Assembly: GCF_000380065.1 (NCBI RefSeq)
Contig: NZ_KB904369.1
Span: 1 to 37,100 of the forward strand
DNA length: 37,100 bases
Reading direction: 5' to 3'
DNA from: Streptococcus massiliensis DSM 18628
GTDB lineage: Bacteria > Bacillota > Bacilli > Lactobacillales > Streptococcaceae
Below the pieces are notes generated by a model. That model saw only the letters and a list, made by a program, of their open reading frames with translations. It had not been told where the DNA came from and made no database searches. A program made the translations under genes and the position numbers. Positions 1 through 9,220 of the stretch are shown one piece after another. Each line of letters opens with the position of its first letter. Position 1 is the stretch's first letter.

Positions 1-1
1 A

Positions 2-241
2 GACTCCTATGGTGTGACAATCTCACATTCTAGGAAAGGGAATTGTTATGACAATGCTCCTTGTGAAAATTTTTTCTCTCACCTCAAAAGTGAGTCTTTG
101 ACTTTATTTCCTCCAGAGAGTCAGAAACAGCTCATTCGCCAAATCAAAGACTATATAGACTGGTATAATATGGATAGACCGCAAGAAAAATTAAAAGGCA
201 TGACCCCCGTGCAATATCGGGAAGCATATCTTCATAACTAA
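2..241 (+). CDS. IS3-family transposase (OrfB), C-terminal fragment cut by the window edge
   Basis: This is the last 79 codons of a DDE integrase-type transposase (rve superfamily). It moves an IS3-family insertion sequence by cutting and joining its ends. The sequence shows the typical SRKGNCYDNAPCENFF block, in which the Glu of CEN corresponds to the third catalytic acid, then a WYNxxRPQ-like stretch (DWYNMDRPQEKLKGMTP) and the usual end near VQYREAYLHN. The reading frame is open to the left edge, so the real start and the OrfA part lie outside the window. Whether the whole element is intact cannot be judged from here. It converges on the LysM gene on the minus strand. The family call is secure; the group (IS150-like) is a guess. 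Confidence 0.9.
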   Translation, partial: DSYGVTISHSRKGNCYDNAPCENFFSHLKSESLTLFPPESQKQLIRQIKDYIDWYNMDRPQEKLKGMTPVQYREAYLHN

Positions 242-253
242 TACACTTTTTTA

Positions 254-279
254 CTGTCTATTTTAGTTGGGGCTTGACA
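254..279 (+). repeat. candidate right terminal inverted repeat of the IS3-family element
   Basis: Just after the transposase stop, the sequence read on the minus strand begins TGTCAAGCCCCAACTAAAAT, with the TG start expected of an IS3-family end. The terminal CA on the plus strand is at 278-279. The opposite end is outside the window, so the repeat cannot be confirmed and the exact boundary is an inference. Confidence 0.45.
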
Positions 280-300
280 AGGTCGTTTTTATTGTTATGA

Positions 301-951
301 TTAGTAGCCCCAAGCTGAAAGCCCTTGTGCATTGTAAGCACGTTGCGCTGCAGCGATTTGGTCATCAACAGTAGCTGTTGAACCCCAACCTGGCATTGTT
401 TGGAAAAGACCGCTAGCACCTGAAGGGTTATAAGCATTTACTTGTCCGTTTGATTCACGTGCAATGATGTTTTCCCATGTTGAAGCAGGAACACCTGTCA
501 ATTCAGCCATACGAGCCGCTGCGTAAGAACCAGTTGCGCCAGCTGTATTACCATTTGAAAGTGCCACACCTGAACCTGCTGAATAATTAGTAGCTACTGG
601 CGTAGCTGAATAAGTTTCCTCTGTTGGTACTTGATAGACTGAATTGTCTGCAGGAGCTGAAGTTTGTTCTCCTTCACCATTTCCATTTCTCAATCTTGGT
701 AATTGCTTATTAGCTAAACTTACTTCTTCATCTAACTCTAATCTCTGATCAACGAATATTTTATCAGCATCTGTTAACTGGTTTAATTCTACTAATTTTT
801 CAACAGTTGTATTATTTTCTTTTGCAATACTAGATAAAGTATCTCCTGTCTTGACAATATATGTCTCTGCGTTTACAGTAGCTCCAGATAACAATACTGT
901 TGCAACTCCTGCAAAACTCGTCAAAACTAATTTTATCATTCTTTGTGTCAT
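301..951 (-). CDS. Secreted LysM protein with a C-terminal transglycosylase-like domain
   Basis: A 216-residue secreted cell-wall protein, probably binding and cleaving peptidoglycan. Residues 1-28 form a signal peptide ending VNA. Residues 29-73 are one LysM domain ([16 protein letters not shown]...). A low-complexity linker follows. The last ~75 residues resemble the lytic-transglycosylase-like domain of streptococcal and staphylococcal wall proteins, with a candidate catalytic Glu in IIARESNG, then [13 protein letters not shown] and the terminal GLSAWGY. A GGAG ribosome site lies 12 bases before this ATG; an in-frame TTG at 954, 9 bases from the site, is an equally possible start. The gene stands alone, with its stop about 20 bp from the presumed IS end and no clear terminator. 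In pneumococcus the related gene belongs to the WalRK regulon; that is not shown here. Confidence 0.88.
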   Translation of the reverse strand: MTQRMIKLVLTSFAGVATVLLSGATVNAETYIVKTGDTLSSIAKENNTTVEKLVELNQLTDADKIFVDQRLELDEEVSLANKQLPRLRNGNGEGEQTSAPADNSVYQVPTEETYSATPVATNYSAGSGVALSNGNTAGATGSYAAARMAELTGVPASTWENIIARESNGQVNAYNPSGASGLFQTMPGWGSTATVDDQIAAAQRAYNAQGLSAWGY

Positions 952-954
952 CAA

Positions 955-1178
955 ATATACATTCTCCTTTCGATGATACTAATATCATACACACTATTTA
1001 TTACCAAAAGCTTGTGAATTTGTTACAAATATTACAAAAATATTGAGATTAAACGTTGAAAACGCTGATTTCAAGCCTTTTCCTCTACTTTCTTTTGCTT
1101 TTCAAATGATTTTAAAATTTTTAAGCAACAAAGTAAAATATAGACTTTTACTCACCAAAAAAGCCAGTGTTAATCTGG
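955..1178. other. Intergenic region between the LysM gene and the ecf operon
   Basis: These 224 bases hold the upstream region of the minus-strand LysM gene and the terminator of the ecf operon at the right edge. A minus-strand TATGAT hexamer (984-989) could be a -10 box but has no good -35 partner. Repeated TGTAA motifs lie near 1020-1040. No coding potential is evident. Confidence 0.5.
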
Positions 1179-1180
1179 CT
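1157..1180 (-). terminator. Rho-independent terminator of the ecf operon
   Basis: On the minus strand AGCCAG pairs with CTGGCT and is followed by six Ts. The stem overlaps the ecfT stop codon. Confidence 0.85.
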
Positions 1181-1973
1181 AAGTCTTCAATATAAAAAGT
1201 AAAACACCCACCAAAATAATAACAACAAATGACAGACTATCACTTAACTGCCATTTAAGTTGACGATAGCGAGTTCGGTTTTCTCCTCCTTGATATCCTC
1301 TTGCTTCCATAGCAATAGCTAAAGCATCTGCTCGTTTAAAGCTAGATACAAAAAGTGGAATCAAAATAGGAATAATGGATTTAACTTTTTGGACAACACT
1401 CCCTTGACCAAAATCTACACCACGCGCCCTCTGAGCATTCATAATTCGCAATGCATCATCCATTAGGGTAGGTACAAATCGCAAACTCATCGAAAGCATT
1501 AATCCAACCTCGTGAACGGGAAATTTGAACACAGCTAATGGTTTCAAGAGAACTTCAACAGCATCAGCCAAACTCAATGGCATTGTGGTTAAGGTCAGTA
1601 AGGTTGATGCAAAAATAATCAATACAAAACGTGCAAAAATAATTCCTGCTTGCTGCAACCCAATTTGAGTTATTTTCAAAAAACCAAACTGCCAAAAGAT
1701 TACTCCACCTGAAGTGAAAAGAAGCTGAAAAAGGGTTGTAAAAGCAATCAGAAAAAGCATAGGTTTTAATCCTTGCAGAAAAAACCTTAAAGAAATTTTT
1801 GAAAAACGAATTAATATGAATATAAAGACAAATAAAAGCGCATTTGTAATGACATTATTGGCCCAGAAAATAATTAGTATAAAAAGAAACATAGAGAGTA
1901 ATTTAGCACGTGGATCCAACCGATGGATGACAGAATCACCCGGAATATAACGTCCTAAAATCATTTTATCCAT
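1179..1973 (-). CDS. ecfT: ECF transporter transmembrane component EcfT
   Basis: The integral membrane coupling subunit (264 residues) of an energy-coupling-factor transporter. It links the two ATPases to interchangeable substrate-binding S components that import vitamins and other micronutrients. The sequence has several hydrophobic segments in the first 130 residues and near 200-212. The two coupling motifs that contact the ATPases are present: ARG at about 183-185 (QRARGVDFG) and ARG at about 224-226 (MEARGYQGG). It overlaps ecfA2 by 8 bases and is the last gene of the ecfA1-ecfA2-ecfT set. No S component is nearby, as expected for group II ECF systems whose S genes are scattered. The substrate cannot be inferred here. 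Confidence 0.96.
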   Translation of the reverse strand: MDKMILGRYIPGDSVIHRLDPRAKLLSMFLFILIIFWANNVITNALLFVFIFILIRFSKISLRFFLQGLKPMLFLIAFTTLFQLLFTSGGVIFWQFGFLKITQIGLQQAGIIFARFVLIIFASTLLTLTTMPLSLADAVEVLLKPLAVFKFPVHEVGLMLSMSLRFVPTLMDDALRIMNAQRARGVDFGQGSVVQKVKSIIPILIPLFVSSFKRADALAIAMEARGYQGGENRTRYRQLKWQLSDSLSFVVIILVGVLLFILKT

Positions 1974-2805
1974 TAAGCAACTCCCTAAATTCTAAAATAG
2001 TCACTGGTAAATAAGGCAAGACCAGTCCTCTCTCTACTAATTTTTGTGCAAATTTGGTAATTCTAGGTACCCCTAGCTGAACAGACTCCAAAAAAGCCAC
2101 ATCTTGAAAAACTTCTTTTGGATAACCTGATTTAACAACTCGTCCATCTTTTAAAACATAAACAAAATCTGCAAAATCAGCCACATCATCCATTAAATGA
2201 GTTACGAGAACAATAGTCAGGCCTTCCTGATGTAAATTCTTAAACAAAGTCATCAATTCCTTGCGGCCGGCGGGATCCAAACCAGCTGTTGGTTCATCTA
2301 ACACCAAAATTTCTGGCTCCATTGCTAAAATCCCAGCGATGGCTACTCGACGCATCTGCCCACCTGATAACTCAAAAGGACTACGATCATATAAATCCTC
2401 CGAAATTCCAACAAGAGCTAATTTCCTCTTAGCTATTTCCTCTGCATCTTGCCTTGAAACACCAAAATTTTGTGGTCCAAAGGCCACATCCTTCAAAACG
2501 GTTTCTTCAAATACCTGACTTTCTGGAAATTGAAAAACTAGACCAACCTTTTTTCGAACTTGCTTAATATCTTTATTTTCAGATGTTGGTGTAATAACTT
2601 GATCGCCAATCTTTACTTGACCTTTTGAAGGAACGTTTAAACCATTTAAAAGTTGTAAAAGGGTTGATTTTCCACTGCCTGTGTGTCCAATAATAGCTGT
2701 AAAGCTATTGTCAACAATTTGTAAATCAACATCAAAGAGTGCTGGCCCTTCAAAAGGGGTACCTACTTGATAGGCAAAACTTACTTTTTCAAGAGTGATT
2801 CCCAT
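1966..2805 (-). CDS. ecfA2: ECF transporter ATPase EcfA2
   Basis: One of two nonidentical ATPases of the ECF module (279 residues). Seen in order are Walker [10 protein letters not shown] at about 40-48, a Q-loop FQFPESQ near 91-97, the ABC signature LSGGQ at 146-150, Walker B ILVLDEP at about 166-172 and the switch His in VTHLMDD. The protein ends with the short C-terminal extension typical of EcfA. The start is ATG, 25 bases inside the end of ecfA1, so the two genes are translationally coupled. It acts at the cytoplasmic face of the membrane with EcfA1 and EcfT. Confidence 0.96.
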   Translation of the reverse strand: MGITLEKVSFAYQVGTPFEGPALFDVDLQIVDNSFTAIIGHTGSGKSTLLQLLNGLNVPSKGQVKIGDQVITPTSENKDIKQVRKKVGLVFQFPESQVFEETVLKDVAFGPQNFGVSRQDAEEIAKRKLALVGISEDLYDRSPFELSGGQMRRVAIAGILAMEPEILVLDEPTAGLDPAGRKELMTLFKNLHQEGLTIVLVTHLMDDVADFADFVYVLKDGRVVKSGYPKEVFQDVAFLESVQLGVPRITKFAQKLVERGLVLPYLPVTILEFRELLNG

Positions 2806-3605
2806 AAATATTCCTCTAATTCATTTTCTGTTAGATAATGAGAAGGCGGCTTCACCATATCAGATAGTGCTTCTACCACCTGATTAGTAAAGAGTTGGTC
2901 TAAGCCCATCTCTTCCAAGTCATTGCGCGAAAAAAGCTCTTTTGGGCTACTGCTGGATTCAATATTTCCCTCTTTCATCACCAATACACGATCGCTAAGG
3001 GCAACTTCTTCAAGATCATGAGTAATAGAAAGCACTGTCATTTTGTAATCTTTTTTAATCTTCTTGACCGTTTCAATTAACTCTACTCTTCCTTCAGGAT
3101 CCAACATGCTTGTCGCCTCGTCAAGAATAATAATATCTGGCCGCAAAGCCACAACACCCGCAATTGCCACACGTTGTTTTTGACCACCTGATAATCTAGC
3201 CGGCTCTCTTTTTTTAAAATCTTCCATGCCAACTACCTGTAAAGCATAATTGACACGCTCAATCATTTCTTCGTGTGATATTCCCTGATTTTCTAAACCA
3301 AAAGCCACATCATCCTCAACAGTAGCACCAACAAATTGATTGTCTGGATTTTGAAAAACCATACCAATATGTTGTCGAATTTCCCAGACTGTTTCAGGAG
3401 TTAAAATTTTTCCCGCAACTCGAATGCTGCCAGTCTCTGCCTCTAAAAGCCCGTCTAACAAGCGAACAGTTGTTGATTTCCCACTGCCATTATGCCCAAT
3501 AATTGATAACCACTCACCTTGTTTCACGTGAAACGTCACATCTTTTAGTGCATAATTTGAATGATATTTGTAAGATAGATGTTCAACTTCGATAATATTT
3601 TCCAT
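2781..3605 (-). CDS. ecfA1: ECF transporter ATPase EcfA1
   Basis: The second ECF ATPase (274 residues). Visible are Walker [10 protein letters not shown] at about 37-45, the Q-loop FQNPDNQ at 84-90, LSGGQKQR at 138-145, Walker [10 protein letters not shown] at about 158-166 and the switch region ITHDLEE. It lies 2 bp downstream of pgsA, so it is probably cotranscribed with rodZ and pgsA, an arrangement found across streptococci. The codons for FHVK near residue 25 also encode a near-perfect parS palindrome (3520-3535), so this coding sequence carries a segregation site as well. Confidence 0.96.
   Translation of the reverse strand: MENIIEVEHLSYKYHSNYALKDVTFHVKQGEWLSIIGHNGSGKSTTVRLLDGLLEAETGSIRVAGKILTPETVWEIRQHIGMVFQNPDNQFVGATVEDDVAFGLENQGISHEEMIERVNYALQVVGMEDFKKREPARLSGGQKQRVAIAGVVALRPDIIILDEATSMLDPEGRVELIETVKKIKKDYKMTVLSITHDLEEVALSDRVLVMKEGNIESSSSPKELFSRNDLEEMGLDQLFTNQVVEALSDMVKPPSHYLTENELEEYLWESLLKK
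3520..3535. promoter_or_regulatory. parS-like ParB binding site inside ecfA1
   Basis: TGTTTCACGTGAAACG matches the parS consensus TGTTTCACGTGAAACA at 15 of 16 positions. ParB (encoded at 20988-21746) is expected to bind here and load SMC. The site is about 20 kb from the dnaA-dnaN origin. Confidence 0.88.
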
Positions 3606-3607
3606 AT

Positions 3608-4147
3608 TTACTTAAAAGTATCTTTAAAGAGAAAAGCACTGCCTTTAAAATAATCATAGCCAGAATAAATGGTGAAAAATAAAGCAATATACAACATAAC
3701 TTGTCCTAATAATGTCCAATGAAGTAACAAGAATAATATTGCTAACATTTGGCTAAAGGTCTTAATTTTACCGGGCATAGCAGCAGCTAGAACTGTACCA
3801 CCTGTTTCAACCAACAACAAACGCAAGCCTGTCACAGCTAGTTCACGACAAATGATAATTGCAACTATCCAAGCAGGAGAAAAACCCAGACCTACTAACA
3901 TGATAAAAGCTGACATGACCAGCAGTTTGTCAGCCATTGGATCTGCAAATTTACCAAAATTAGTCACTACTTGCCACTTACGAGCTAAATAGCCATCTAG
4001 GTAATCTGTAAGGCTAGCAACCGCAAAAACAATTGCCGCTAACAGATGCCCTGTTGCTGATTTAGATATTGATAAAATGAAGATAAAGAGTGGGATCATA
4101 GCTATCCGCAATAGAGTCAGAGCATTAGGTATATTTTCTTTTTTCAT
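3608..4147 (-). CDS. pgsA: CDP-diacylglycerol--glycerol-3-phosphate 3-phosphatidyltransferase
   Basis: The membrane enzyme that makes phosphatidylglycerol phosphate from CDP-diacylglycerol and glycerol-3-phosphate, the committed step to phosphatidylglycerol and cardiolipin. The 179-residue protein carries the full CDP-alcohol phosphotransferase motif: D48, D51-G52, A55-R56, G65, D69 and D73 (within DYLDGYLARK...GKFADPMADK). Hydrophobic segments surround it. It follows rodZ by 15 bp and precedes ecfA1 by 2 bp, which suggests one transcript joining envelope and transport functions. Confidence 0.96.
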   Translation of the reverse strand: MKKENIPNALTLLRIAMIPLFIFILSISKSATGHLLAAIVFAVASLTDYLDGYLARKWQVVTNFGKFADPMADKLLVMSAFIMLVGLGFSPAWIVAIIICRELAVTGLRLLLVETGGTVLAAAMPGKIKTFSQMLAILFLLLHWTLLGQVMLYIALFFTIYSGYDYFKGSAFLFKDTFK

Positions 4148-4162
4148 TTGTAATTCTCTTTC

Positions 4163-4978
4163 CTAGTTTATTTTTATAGTAACAACGGCTGGATTGCTTG
4201 TCAGGTTTGACAAATCAACTATCTGTCCATTAATTTTTATGTTAATTCCTTTGACAACGCCAATCTGGATTTTACTAGTCGTGTTTGGGGCAAGATTAAC
4301 ACTTTGGGATGGATTATCTGCTGATAAAGTTATGCCGCCTGCCAGTTCCGTATCAGATACACTGATCCAACTAGTTGTATTTTCAACTGTCAATGTGAGT
4401 AAAACAGGACTATCTGCACCCTTTACAGATACTGTCAAGTTATTCCCTCCGCCTTCCTGAGAAATAGAAAGTTTAGAACTAGTATCTGAAGTAGAAGAAA
4501 CTGTACTTTGATTTGTTTTTGATTCACTCACTACTGTATTTGTAGTTGCCACCTTATACGAAGTAGTTGTGCTATTATTTTTATTAACTTGCAGGAAGTT
4601 CCAAGTATAATATATCATACCGGCAATAATCAGCAATGCTATACTCACCAGATAATAAAACGGTAGATATGAATGATTTTTTCTTTCTTGACGTTTCGGA
4701 AACACCTCTTCTGAATCGATTTCGATTTCATCATAGGTTAGCATATTTCCTGTTTCGTAGGCTTCCCAAAGTATCTGTTTATCTAAATCTACCAATTCTG
4801 CATAGCTCGTTAAAGTTTTCTTAACATAAAACGGTCCCGGTAAAGCATCAAAATTATTTTCTTCCACATTTTTTAAAAACTTCAAGGCGATGCCTGTCTG
4901 TTGGCTCATTTGTTCAAGTGAAATATTTTTACGTAAACGAGCCAACTGAATAACTTCTCCGATAGATTTTTTCCTCAT
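4163..4978 (-). CDS. rodZ: RodZ-like protein: helix-turn-helix, one membrane segment, extracellular domain
   Basis: A single-pass membrane protein of 271 residues. The cytoplasmic N-terminus (about 1-70) is a HTH_25-type helix-turn-helix (IGEVIQLARLRKNISLEQMSQQTGI). One membrane helix lies at about 105-128. A Ser/Thr-rich linker leads to a C-terminal beta-rich domain of the DUF4115 type (about 185-271). RodZ homologues connect the cell-shape and peptidoglycan machinery; in cocci the partner is the peripheral-synthesis complex rather than MreB filaments. It is the first gene of the run that includes pgsA and the ecf genes. An extended -10 box lies just upstream and an AAAGGA ribosome site precedes the ATG. 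Confidence 0.88.
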   Translation of the reverse strand: MRKKSIGEVIQLARLRKNISLEQMSQQTGIALKFLKNVEENNFDALPGPFYVKKTLTSYAELVDLDKQILWEAYETGNMLTYDEIEIDSEEVFPKRQERKNHSYLPFYYLVSIALLIIAGMIYYTWNFLQVNKNNSTTTSYKVATTNTVVSESKTNQSTVSSTSDTSSKLSISQEGGGNNLTVSVKGADSPVLLTLTVENTTSWISVSDTELAGGITLSADNPSQSVNLAPNTTSKIQIGVVKGINIKINGQIVDLSNLTSNPAVVTIKIN

Positions 4979-5010
4979 GTATACCTGTCCTTTGTTTTTT
5001 GCTAACTTTT

Positions 5011-5016
5011 ATTGTA
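5011..5016 (-). promoter_or_regulatory. -10 box of the rodZ-pgsA-ecf operon
   Basis: On the minus strand, TGG precedes TACAAT, giving an extended -10 about 33 bases before the rodZ start. The -35 region is weak. Confidence 0.6.
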
Positions 5017-5042
5017 CCAGATTTTGAGAACTATAGGGAAAA

Positions 5043-6335
5043 TTATTTTGGAAAAATTGTGAAATCAATCATATCACAGTTATCAATAAAAGACTGTCCA
5101 ACTTCCAGAACATCTTTCAATCGAATGTTTTGTAAAATTAGAGGAATATCAAATAAATTTTCTCTTTCGAGATAGGGATTATATTCAGTTGCGATAAAAT
5201 CTAATGAATTAAGACTGTGTAAAAAATCTCCAAACATCTCACTTTTAACAATGTCTAAATGCTCCTCTGTTACATCTGGATCGCTGGCAAAGTTACGAAT
5301 AGCCGAGCGCAAAGCATGGGACAAACTAACAGGTTCTTCAACATCCATGGTGAGTATAACAAAATGAAAAGCCTCTTCCACCTCAACTTCTAGTGTCAAT
5401 GAATGATCAATTTTACCTGATTCATACAGTCTTTGAAAACGCTGAGAAGTCCAACCAAACATCATCGTGAATAAAATCTTTAGTATCGTTTTATAACGTA
5501 GCATTTCATTGGCTTCAACTAAATCCTTCCCTCTTAAACCAATGGCCAATTTAGGATTTGCAATTTCCATACGCATGCTATCTGTTCTCACTACTGGATA
5601 TAGAGCTATTTTCTTATGGTGAACTAAATTTACACCTTTATCAACTTTAAAATGCTCTTTTTTATTTAAATACTTAAAAATTTCTTCTGGATCAATTTTG
5701 CCTACTAAGACTAATACCATATTAGCTGGCTGGTAGAAATGATTAAAGTTTTCTTTCAACTCCTCTATCCCAATCAATTTAATCGAATCGCGACTTCCCG
5801 CAATATCTTGAGCTAGAGGAGTATGTGGATAAAGATTAGCTAGCGTTTGATAAAAAAGGCGATCATCAGGCTGATCTTTATACATATCAATTTCTTGCCC
5901 GGTAATTTCAGATTCCCGTGCTATAGATTCCTCTGTTACGGACAAATTTTCAACTATTTCTAGCAGTAAATCCAAACAACTCTTCACTTGATTTTGATTG
6001 GTTGTCGAAAAGAGATAACTTGTTCGTGTATAACCAGTGAAAGCATTGCTCTCTGCCCCCATTATTGAAAACTTTTGTAAAATATCTTTTCCTTGCGAAT
6101 CCTCAAAAAGTTTATGTTCCAAAAAGTGAGCTATTCCTGCTGGGTAATTGTAAACTTCACCCTGATAATCTGTAAACATAGTGTCAACCGAACCAAATCT
6201 AGTTGTTATAATTCCATAAACTTCTTGATATTCATGCTTAGGAATTACAACTAATTTCATTCCATTGGTCAAAACTGCCTGATAAACTACTTCTCCTACC
6301 GAAGGGAATTCTTGTTTTCTTAATTTAACGTTCAT
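5043..6335 (-). CDS. M16-family zinc peptidase (YmfH-like)
   Basis: A 430-residue member of the M16 (insulinase/pitrilysin) family. The zinc motif HxxEH is intact at about H70-F-L-E-H74 (GIAHFLEHKLFED). The distal acidic ligand probably lies in the ESEITGQEIDMY region about 80 residues on. The usual duplicated M16 fold follows. The gene overlaps the upstream M16 gene by 4 bases (stop/start overlap), so the two products are almost certainly made together. M16B proteins often pair an active and an inactive subunit, and that fits here. The substrate is unknown. There is no signal peptide, so a cytoplasmic location is likely. Confidence 0.9.
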   Translation of the reverse strand: MNVKLRKQEFPSVGEVVYQAVLTNGMKLVVIPKHEYQEVYGIITTRFGSVDTMFTDYQGEVYNYPAGIAHFLEHKLFEDSQGKDILQKFSIMGAESNAFTGYTRTSYLFSTTNQNQVKSCLDLLLEIVENLSVTEESIARESEITGQEIDMYKDQPDDRLFYQTLANLYPHTPLAQDIAGSRDSIKLIGIEELKENFNHFYQPANMVLVLVGKIDPEEIFKYLNKKEHFKVDKGVNLVHHKKIALYPVVRTDSMRMEIANPKLAIGLRGKDLVEANEMLRYKTILKILFTMMFGWTSQRFQRLYESGKIDHSLTLEVEVEEAFHFVILTMDVEEPVSLSHALRSAIRNFASDPDVTEEHLDIVKSEMFGDFLHSLNSLDFIATEYNPYLERENLFDIPLILQNIRLKDVLEVGQSFIDNCDMIDFTIFPK

Positions 6336-7582
6336 CCTTTTCCCTCCAAAAAATAGATAGCCTGTAATTTGATATCTTTTGCTACTTCCATGATATTCAT
6401 TTTATTAACAGAATCTATAGAATTTAAACGAGATTTCAAAGTCAAAAATTTTTTACCAAAGTTTTCAGCCATATAAGCATCTTCTAAAAGTGTTATTTGT
6501 CGGTCGTACGATAGAAAAAGAGCATTCTTTAACATAGATTTAGTTTGCTCCAAATCTTCATCTGAAAATTTCCCACGTTTTATATCAATTATTTGACGAT
6601 TAATTAAAGTAAGAGCTTTAGTTCGCTGATTCCGATTAATCCCAGCATAGATACGTAAAAAGCCTGAAAAAATATCCATTTGGCTAGTAATTGTGTAAGC
6701 CAAACACTCTTTTTCTCGTACATTTGCAAACAATTTGGAATGTGCAAAACCACCCAATAAACCATTTAAAATCATAAGTGGCATATGAGCCTCCTCTCCA
6801 TATTGAACTGGAAAATGATAGCCCAATTCTAAAATTGATTGGTTGATTTCTTTTGTATCAAACCCCTCTTTTAAAACATTTGAGAATGGTTGACGATATT
6901 GTAAATATAAATTGACGGTACGTTCCTGAAAAGAGAATTTTTGCATTTTTGTAAGTAGTTCCTCTTTTTTAAAATCACCCATAAAAAAGATATCAATCTG
7001 ATCTTCTAGCATCATTTTTTGAAAAATAGCAAAGCTGCTTATAGATGTTTCTTGGGCAACTAGGTCAATTTCTGACAAGCGTGGCAACTTCATTTCCTGC
7101 TGTTCATAAAACAGTTTATTCAGTTCTTGGTGAGCATAATAGTAAGGATTCTCATTTTCTGCCTCTAAATCTAGCAGTAAATTTTTCTTTTCAATATCAA
7201 AAGTAGCTTGTTCAAATCCTTCTCCTTCTACCAACGGATAAAATAGAGCAGCATGAAGAAAATCCAGCAGCTCATCTACTAGAGAATATTTACGACTAAG
7301 AAAAATATCTCGCACAAAGGATAGATCAATATCAACACAATGTACTAGCCCCCTCCGAAAAACATTAGTTGTAAAATCTGCTCCATAAAGATTAGCTAAA
7401 TGCTCACGAAAAGATTGTGAAGTAGGATAAACTCGATTTGCTGTCTCTAACATGCTGGCCACCAAAACACGACCTGAAATAGTGTCTTTGGACATCGGTG
7501 CAGAAAAACGAATTTTAATCCGATTTGTCTTATATTTACTTGTTGGAATAAAATGTAGGTTAACACCTTTTACAAACTCCAT
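6332..7582 (-). CDS. M16-family protein lacking the zinc motif (YmfF-like partner)
   Basis: A 416-residue M16-fold protein. At the position where active members carry HxxEH this one reads LVASMLETANR, so the zinc-binding residues are missing and it is presumably the noncatalytic half of a heterodimer with the downstream HxxEH protein. The C-terminal half keeps family features such as LGYHFPVQYG and REKECLAYTITSQM. The product starts MEFVKGVNLHFIP, with an extended -10 (TGGTATAAT, minus strand) about 33 bases upstream. In B. subtilis the paired ymfF/ymfH homologues also sit near rodZ and pgsA. Confidence 0.88.
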   Translation of the reverse strand: MEFVKGVNLHFIPTSKYKTNRIKIRFSAPMSKDTISGRVLVASMLETANRVYPTSQSFREHLANLYGADFTTNVFRRGLVHCVDIDLSFVRDIFLSRKYSLVDELLDFLHAALFYPLVEGEGFEQATFDIEKKNLLLDLEAENENPYYYAHQELNKLFYEQQEMKLPRLSEIDLVAQETSISSFAIFQKMMLEDQIDIFFMGDFKKEELLTKMQKFSFQERTVNLYLQYRQPFSNVLKEGFDTKEINQSILELGYHFPVQYGEEAHMPLMILNGLLGGFAHSKLFANVREKECLAYTITSQMDIFSGFLRIYAGINRNQRTKALTLINRQIIDIKRGKFSDEDLEQTKSMLKNALFLSYDRQITLLEDAYMAENFGKKFLTLKSRLNSIDSVNKMNIMEVAKDIKLQAIYFLEGKG

Positions 7583-7614
7583 ATTTGCCTCATACTTTTT
7601 TTCTATTAGTCATC

Positions 7615-7620
7615 ATTATA
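7615..7620 (-). promoter_or_regulatory. -10 box of the M16 gene pair
   Basis: TATAAT on the minus strand, preceded by TGG (extended -10), about 33 bases before the start codon. It diverges from the yaaA promoter in the same 136-base gap. Confidence 0.7.
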
Positions 7621-7682
7621 CCACTAAAAACCTATTTCGTGGAACTTAAGCTATGCCATCAATAAATTTTCCAAAAATATGG

Positions 7683-7688
7683 TATAAT
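7683..7688 (+). promoter_or_regulatory. -10 box of yaaA-recF
   Basis: TATAAT preceded by TGG, about 30 bases before the yaaA ATG. No good -35 is seen, as is common with extended -10 promoters. Confidence 0.7.
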
Positions 7689-7718
7689 GAATAAAAATCT
7701 GTAAAGCTGGTAAAGTTC

Positions 7719-8078
7719 ATGGACTATAAATTATTTAATGACTATATTACTCTGCAATCACTTTTAAAAGAACTTGGCATTATCCAAAGTGGTGGCGCTA
7801 TTAAAAATTTTTTAGTTGAAAAAAAGGTATTTGTTAATGATCAACTAGAAAATAGAAGGGGCAAAAAACTTCGTTTAGGTGAACATATATCAATTCCTGA
7901 GCTGGGAGTTGACATTATCTTGACAGCACCAAACAACGAAGAAGTTAGTATCTACAAAGAAGAGCAAAAAGAAAAGAAACATGTTGCTAAACTTGTCAAG
8001 CAATTAAATAAATCTGTCAAGCAAACCCATAAAAAAAATACTTCGCAAAAAACACCAGTTCGTTTCCCAGGTATTTAA
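7719..8078 (+). CDS. yaaA: S4-domain protein YaaA
   Basis: A 119-residue protein with an S4 RNA-binding domain in its first 70 residues ([21 protein letters not shown]...[21 protein letters not shown]). It has a lysine-rich tail, longer than the ~71-residue B. subtilis YaaA. It ends 2 bp before recF, the pairing conserved in Firmicutes. In B. subtilis yaaA-recF follows dnaN; here the pair is about 13 kb left of dnaA. The function is unproven; RNA or ribosome binding is inferred from the domain. Confidence 0.9.
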   Translation: MDYKLFNDYITLQSLLKELGIIQSGGAIKNFLVEKKVFVNDQLENRRGKKLRLGEHISIPELGVDIILTAPNNEEVSIYKEEQKEKKHVAKLVKQLNKSVKQTHKKNTSQKTPVRFPGI

Positions 8079-8080
8079 TT

Positions 8081-9172
8081 ATGTGGTTAAAAAATATTTC
8101 TCTTAAATCTTTTCGAAATTATGAAAATTTGAGTGTTAATTTTAATCCCCATTTCAATATTTTTCTTGGGAAAAATGCACAGGGTAAAACTAATATTCTT
8201 GAAGCTATTTATTTTCTAGCCTTGACACGGAGTCACCGAACTCGCTCTGACAAAGAATTAATTACCTTTACAGATAGTCAACTTGATGTAAAGGGAGATT
8301 TACAACGTTCCACATCTACTATTCCACTTGAAATAATCCTTAATAGTAAGGGACGAACTACGAAAGTTAATCAGTTAAAACAAGCAAAACTTTCTAATTA
8401 TATTGGAAAGATGAATGTTATCCTTTTTGCACCAGAAGATTTACAGTTAATAAAAGGGGCTCCTGCACTTCGGCGAAAATTTATAGATATGGAGCTGGGG
8501 CAAATCAGACCTATTTATTTATCAGATTTAGCAAATTATCATCACGTTTTAAAACAGCGTAATGCTTATCTTAAAAATACTGAAAAAATTGATGAAAACT
8601 TTCTTGATGTTTTAGACGATCAACTTACCGATTTTGGTGGTCGCGTTATTCTTCATCGAATAGAATTTTTGAAAAAGTTAGAAGATTTTAGTCAAAGAAA
8701 ACATTTCGATATTTCTGGTCAAACGGAAAAATTGAATATAAAATATCTAAGTTCAATATCCTTTACAGATGTAAATGATATTGACAAAAACTTTCAAATA
8801 GCTTTACAAAAAACTCGTAGCCGTGATCTTTTTAAGAAGAATACTGGAGTTGGTCCTCATAGAGATGATATTTCATTTTCTATAAATGGAATGGATGTCA
8901 ATTTCGGAAGCCAAGGACAACATCGTAGCATCATACTTTCTGTAAAATTAGCAGAAATTGAATTAATGAAATCTGTGACTAAGGAGTACCCTATCCTTCT
9001 TCTTGACGATGTCATGAGCGAGCTTGACAACAACCGTCAAGTAAAGTTACTCGAAACTATTTCACAGAACATCCAAACCTTCATCACAACAACCAGTCTT
9101 GAACACCTTAAAAACCTACCAGAAGACATTAAGATTTTTAACATTGAGCAAGGCACAGTTCATGAAGAATAG
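8081..9172 (+). CDS. recF: DNA replication and repair protein RecF
   Basis: An SMC-like ABC ATPase (363 residues) that helps load RecA at single-strand gaps with RecO and RecR. Walker A is GKNAQGKT at about 30-37. The signature is in [18 protein letters not shown] (near residue 280), and Walker B with its D-loop is [12 protein letters not shown]. The length is normal for the family. It starts 2 bp after yaaA, and its stop codon overlaps a strong terminator. It runs toward guaB, which is on the opposite strand. Confidence 0.97.
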   Translation: MWLKNISLKSFRNYENLSVNFNPHFNIFLGKNAQGKTNILEAIYFLALTRSHRTRSDKELITFTDSQLDVKGDLQRSTSTIPLEIILNSKGRTTKVNQLKQAKLSNYIGKMNVILFAPEDLQLIKGAPALRRKFIDMELGQIRPIYLSDLANYHHVLKQRNAYLKNTEKIDENFLDVLDDQLTDFGGRVILHRIEFLKKLEDFSQRKHFDISGQTEKLNIKYLSSISFTDVNDIDKNFQIALQKTRSRDLFKKNTGVGPHRDDISFSINGMDVNFGSQGQHRSIILSVKLAEIELMKSVTKEYPILLLDDVMSELDNNRQVKLLETISQNIQTFITTTSLEHLKNLPEDIKIFNIEQGTVHEE

Positions 9173-9206
9173 ACTGACAATCTTGTCAGTCTATTTTGTT
9201 TTTTTG
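9171..9206 (+). terminator. Rho-independent terminator after recF
   Basis: AGACTGACAA pairs with TTGTCAGTCT, followed by ATTTTG and seven Ts. Confidence 0.88.
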
Positions 9207-9220
9207 TAAACTTTACAACT

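Noticed and set aside
1015-1045. Possible WalR site (TGTAAT...TGTAAC, minus strand) before the LysM gene
   Set aside because: The two halves are three bases apart rather than the usual five, so it is not a reliable match.
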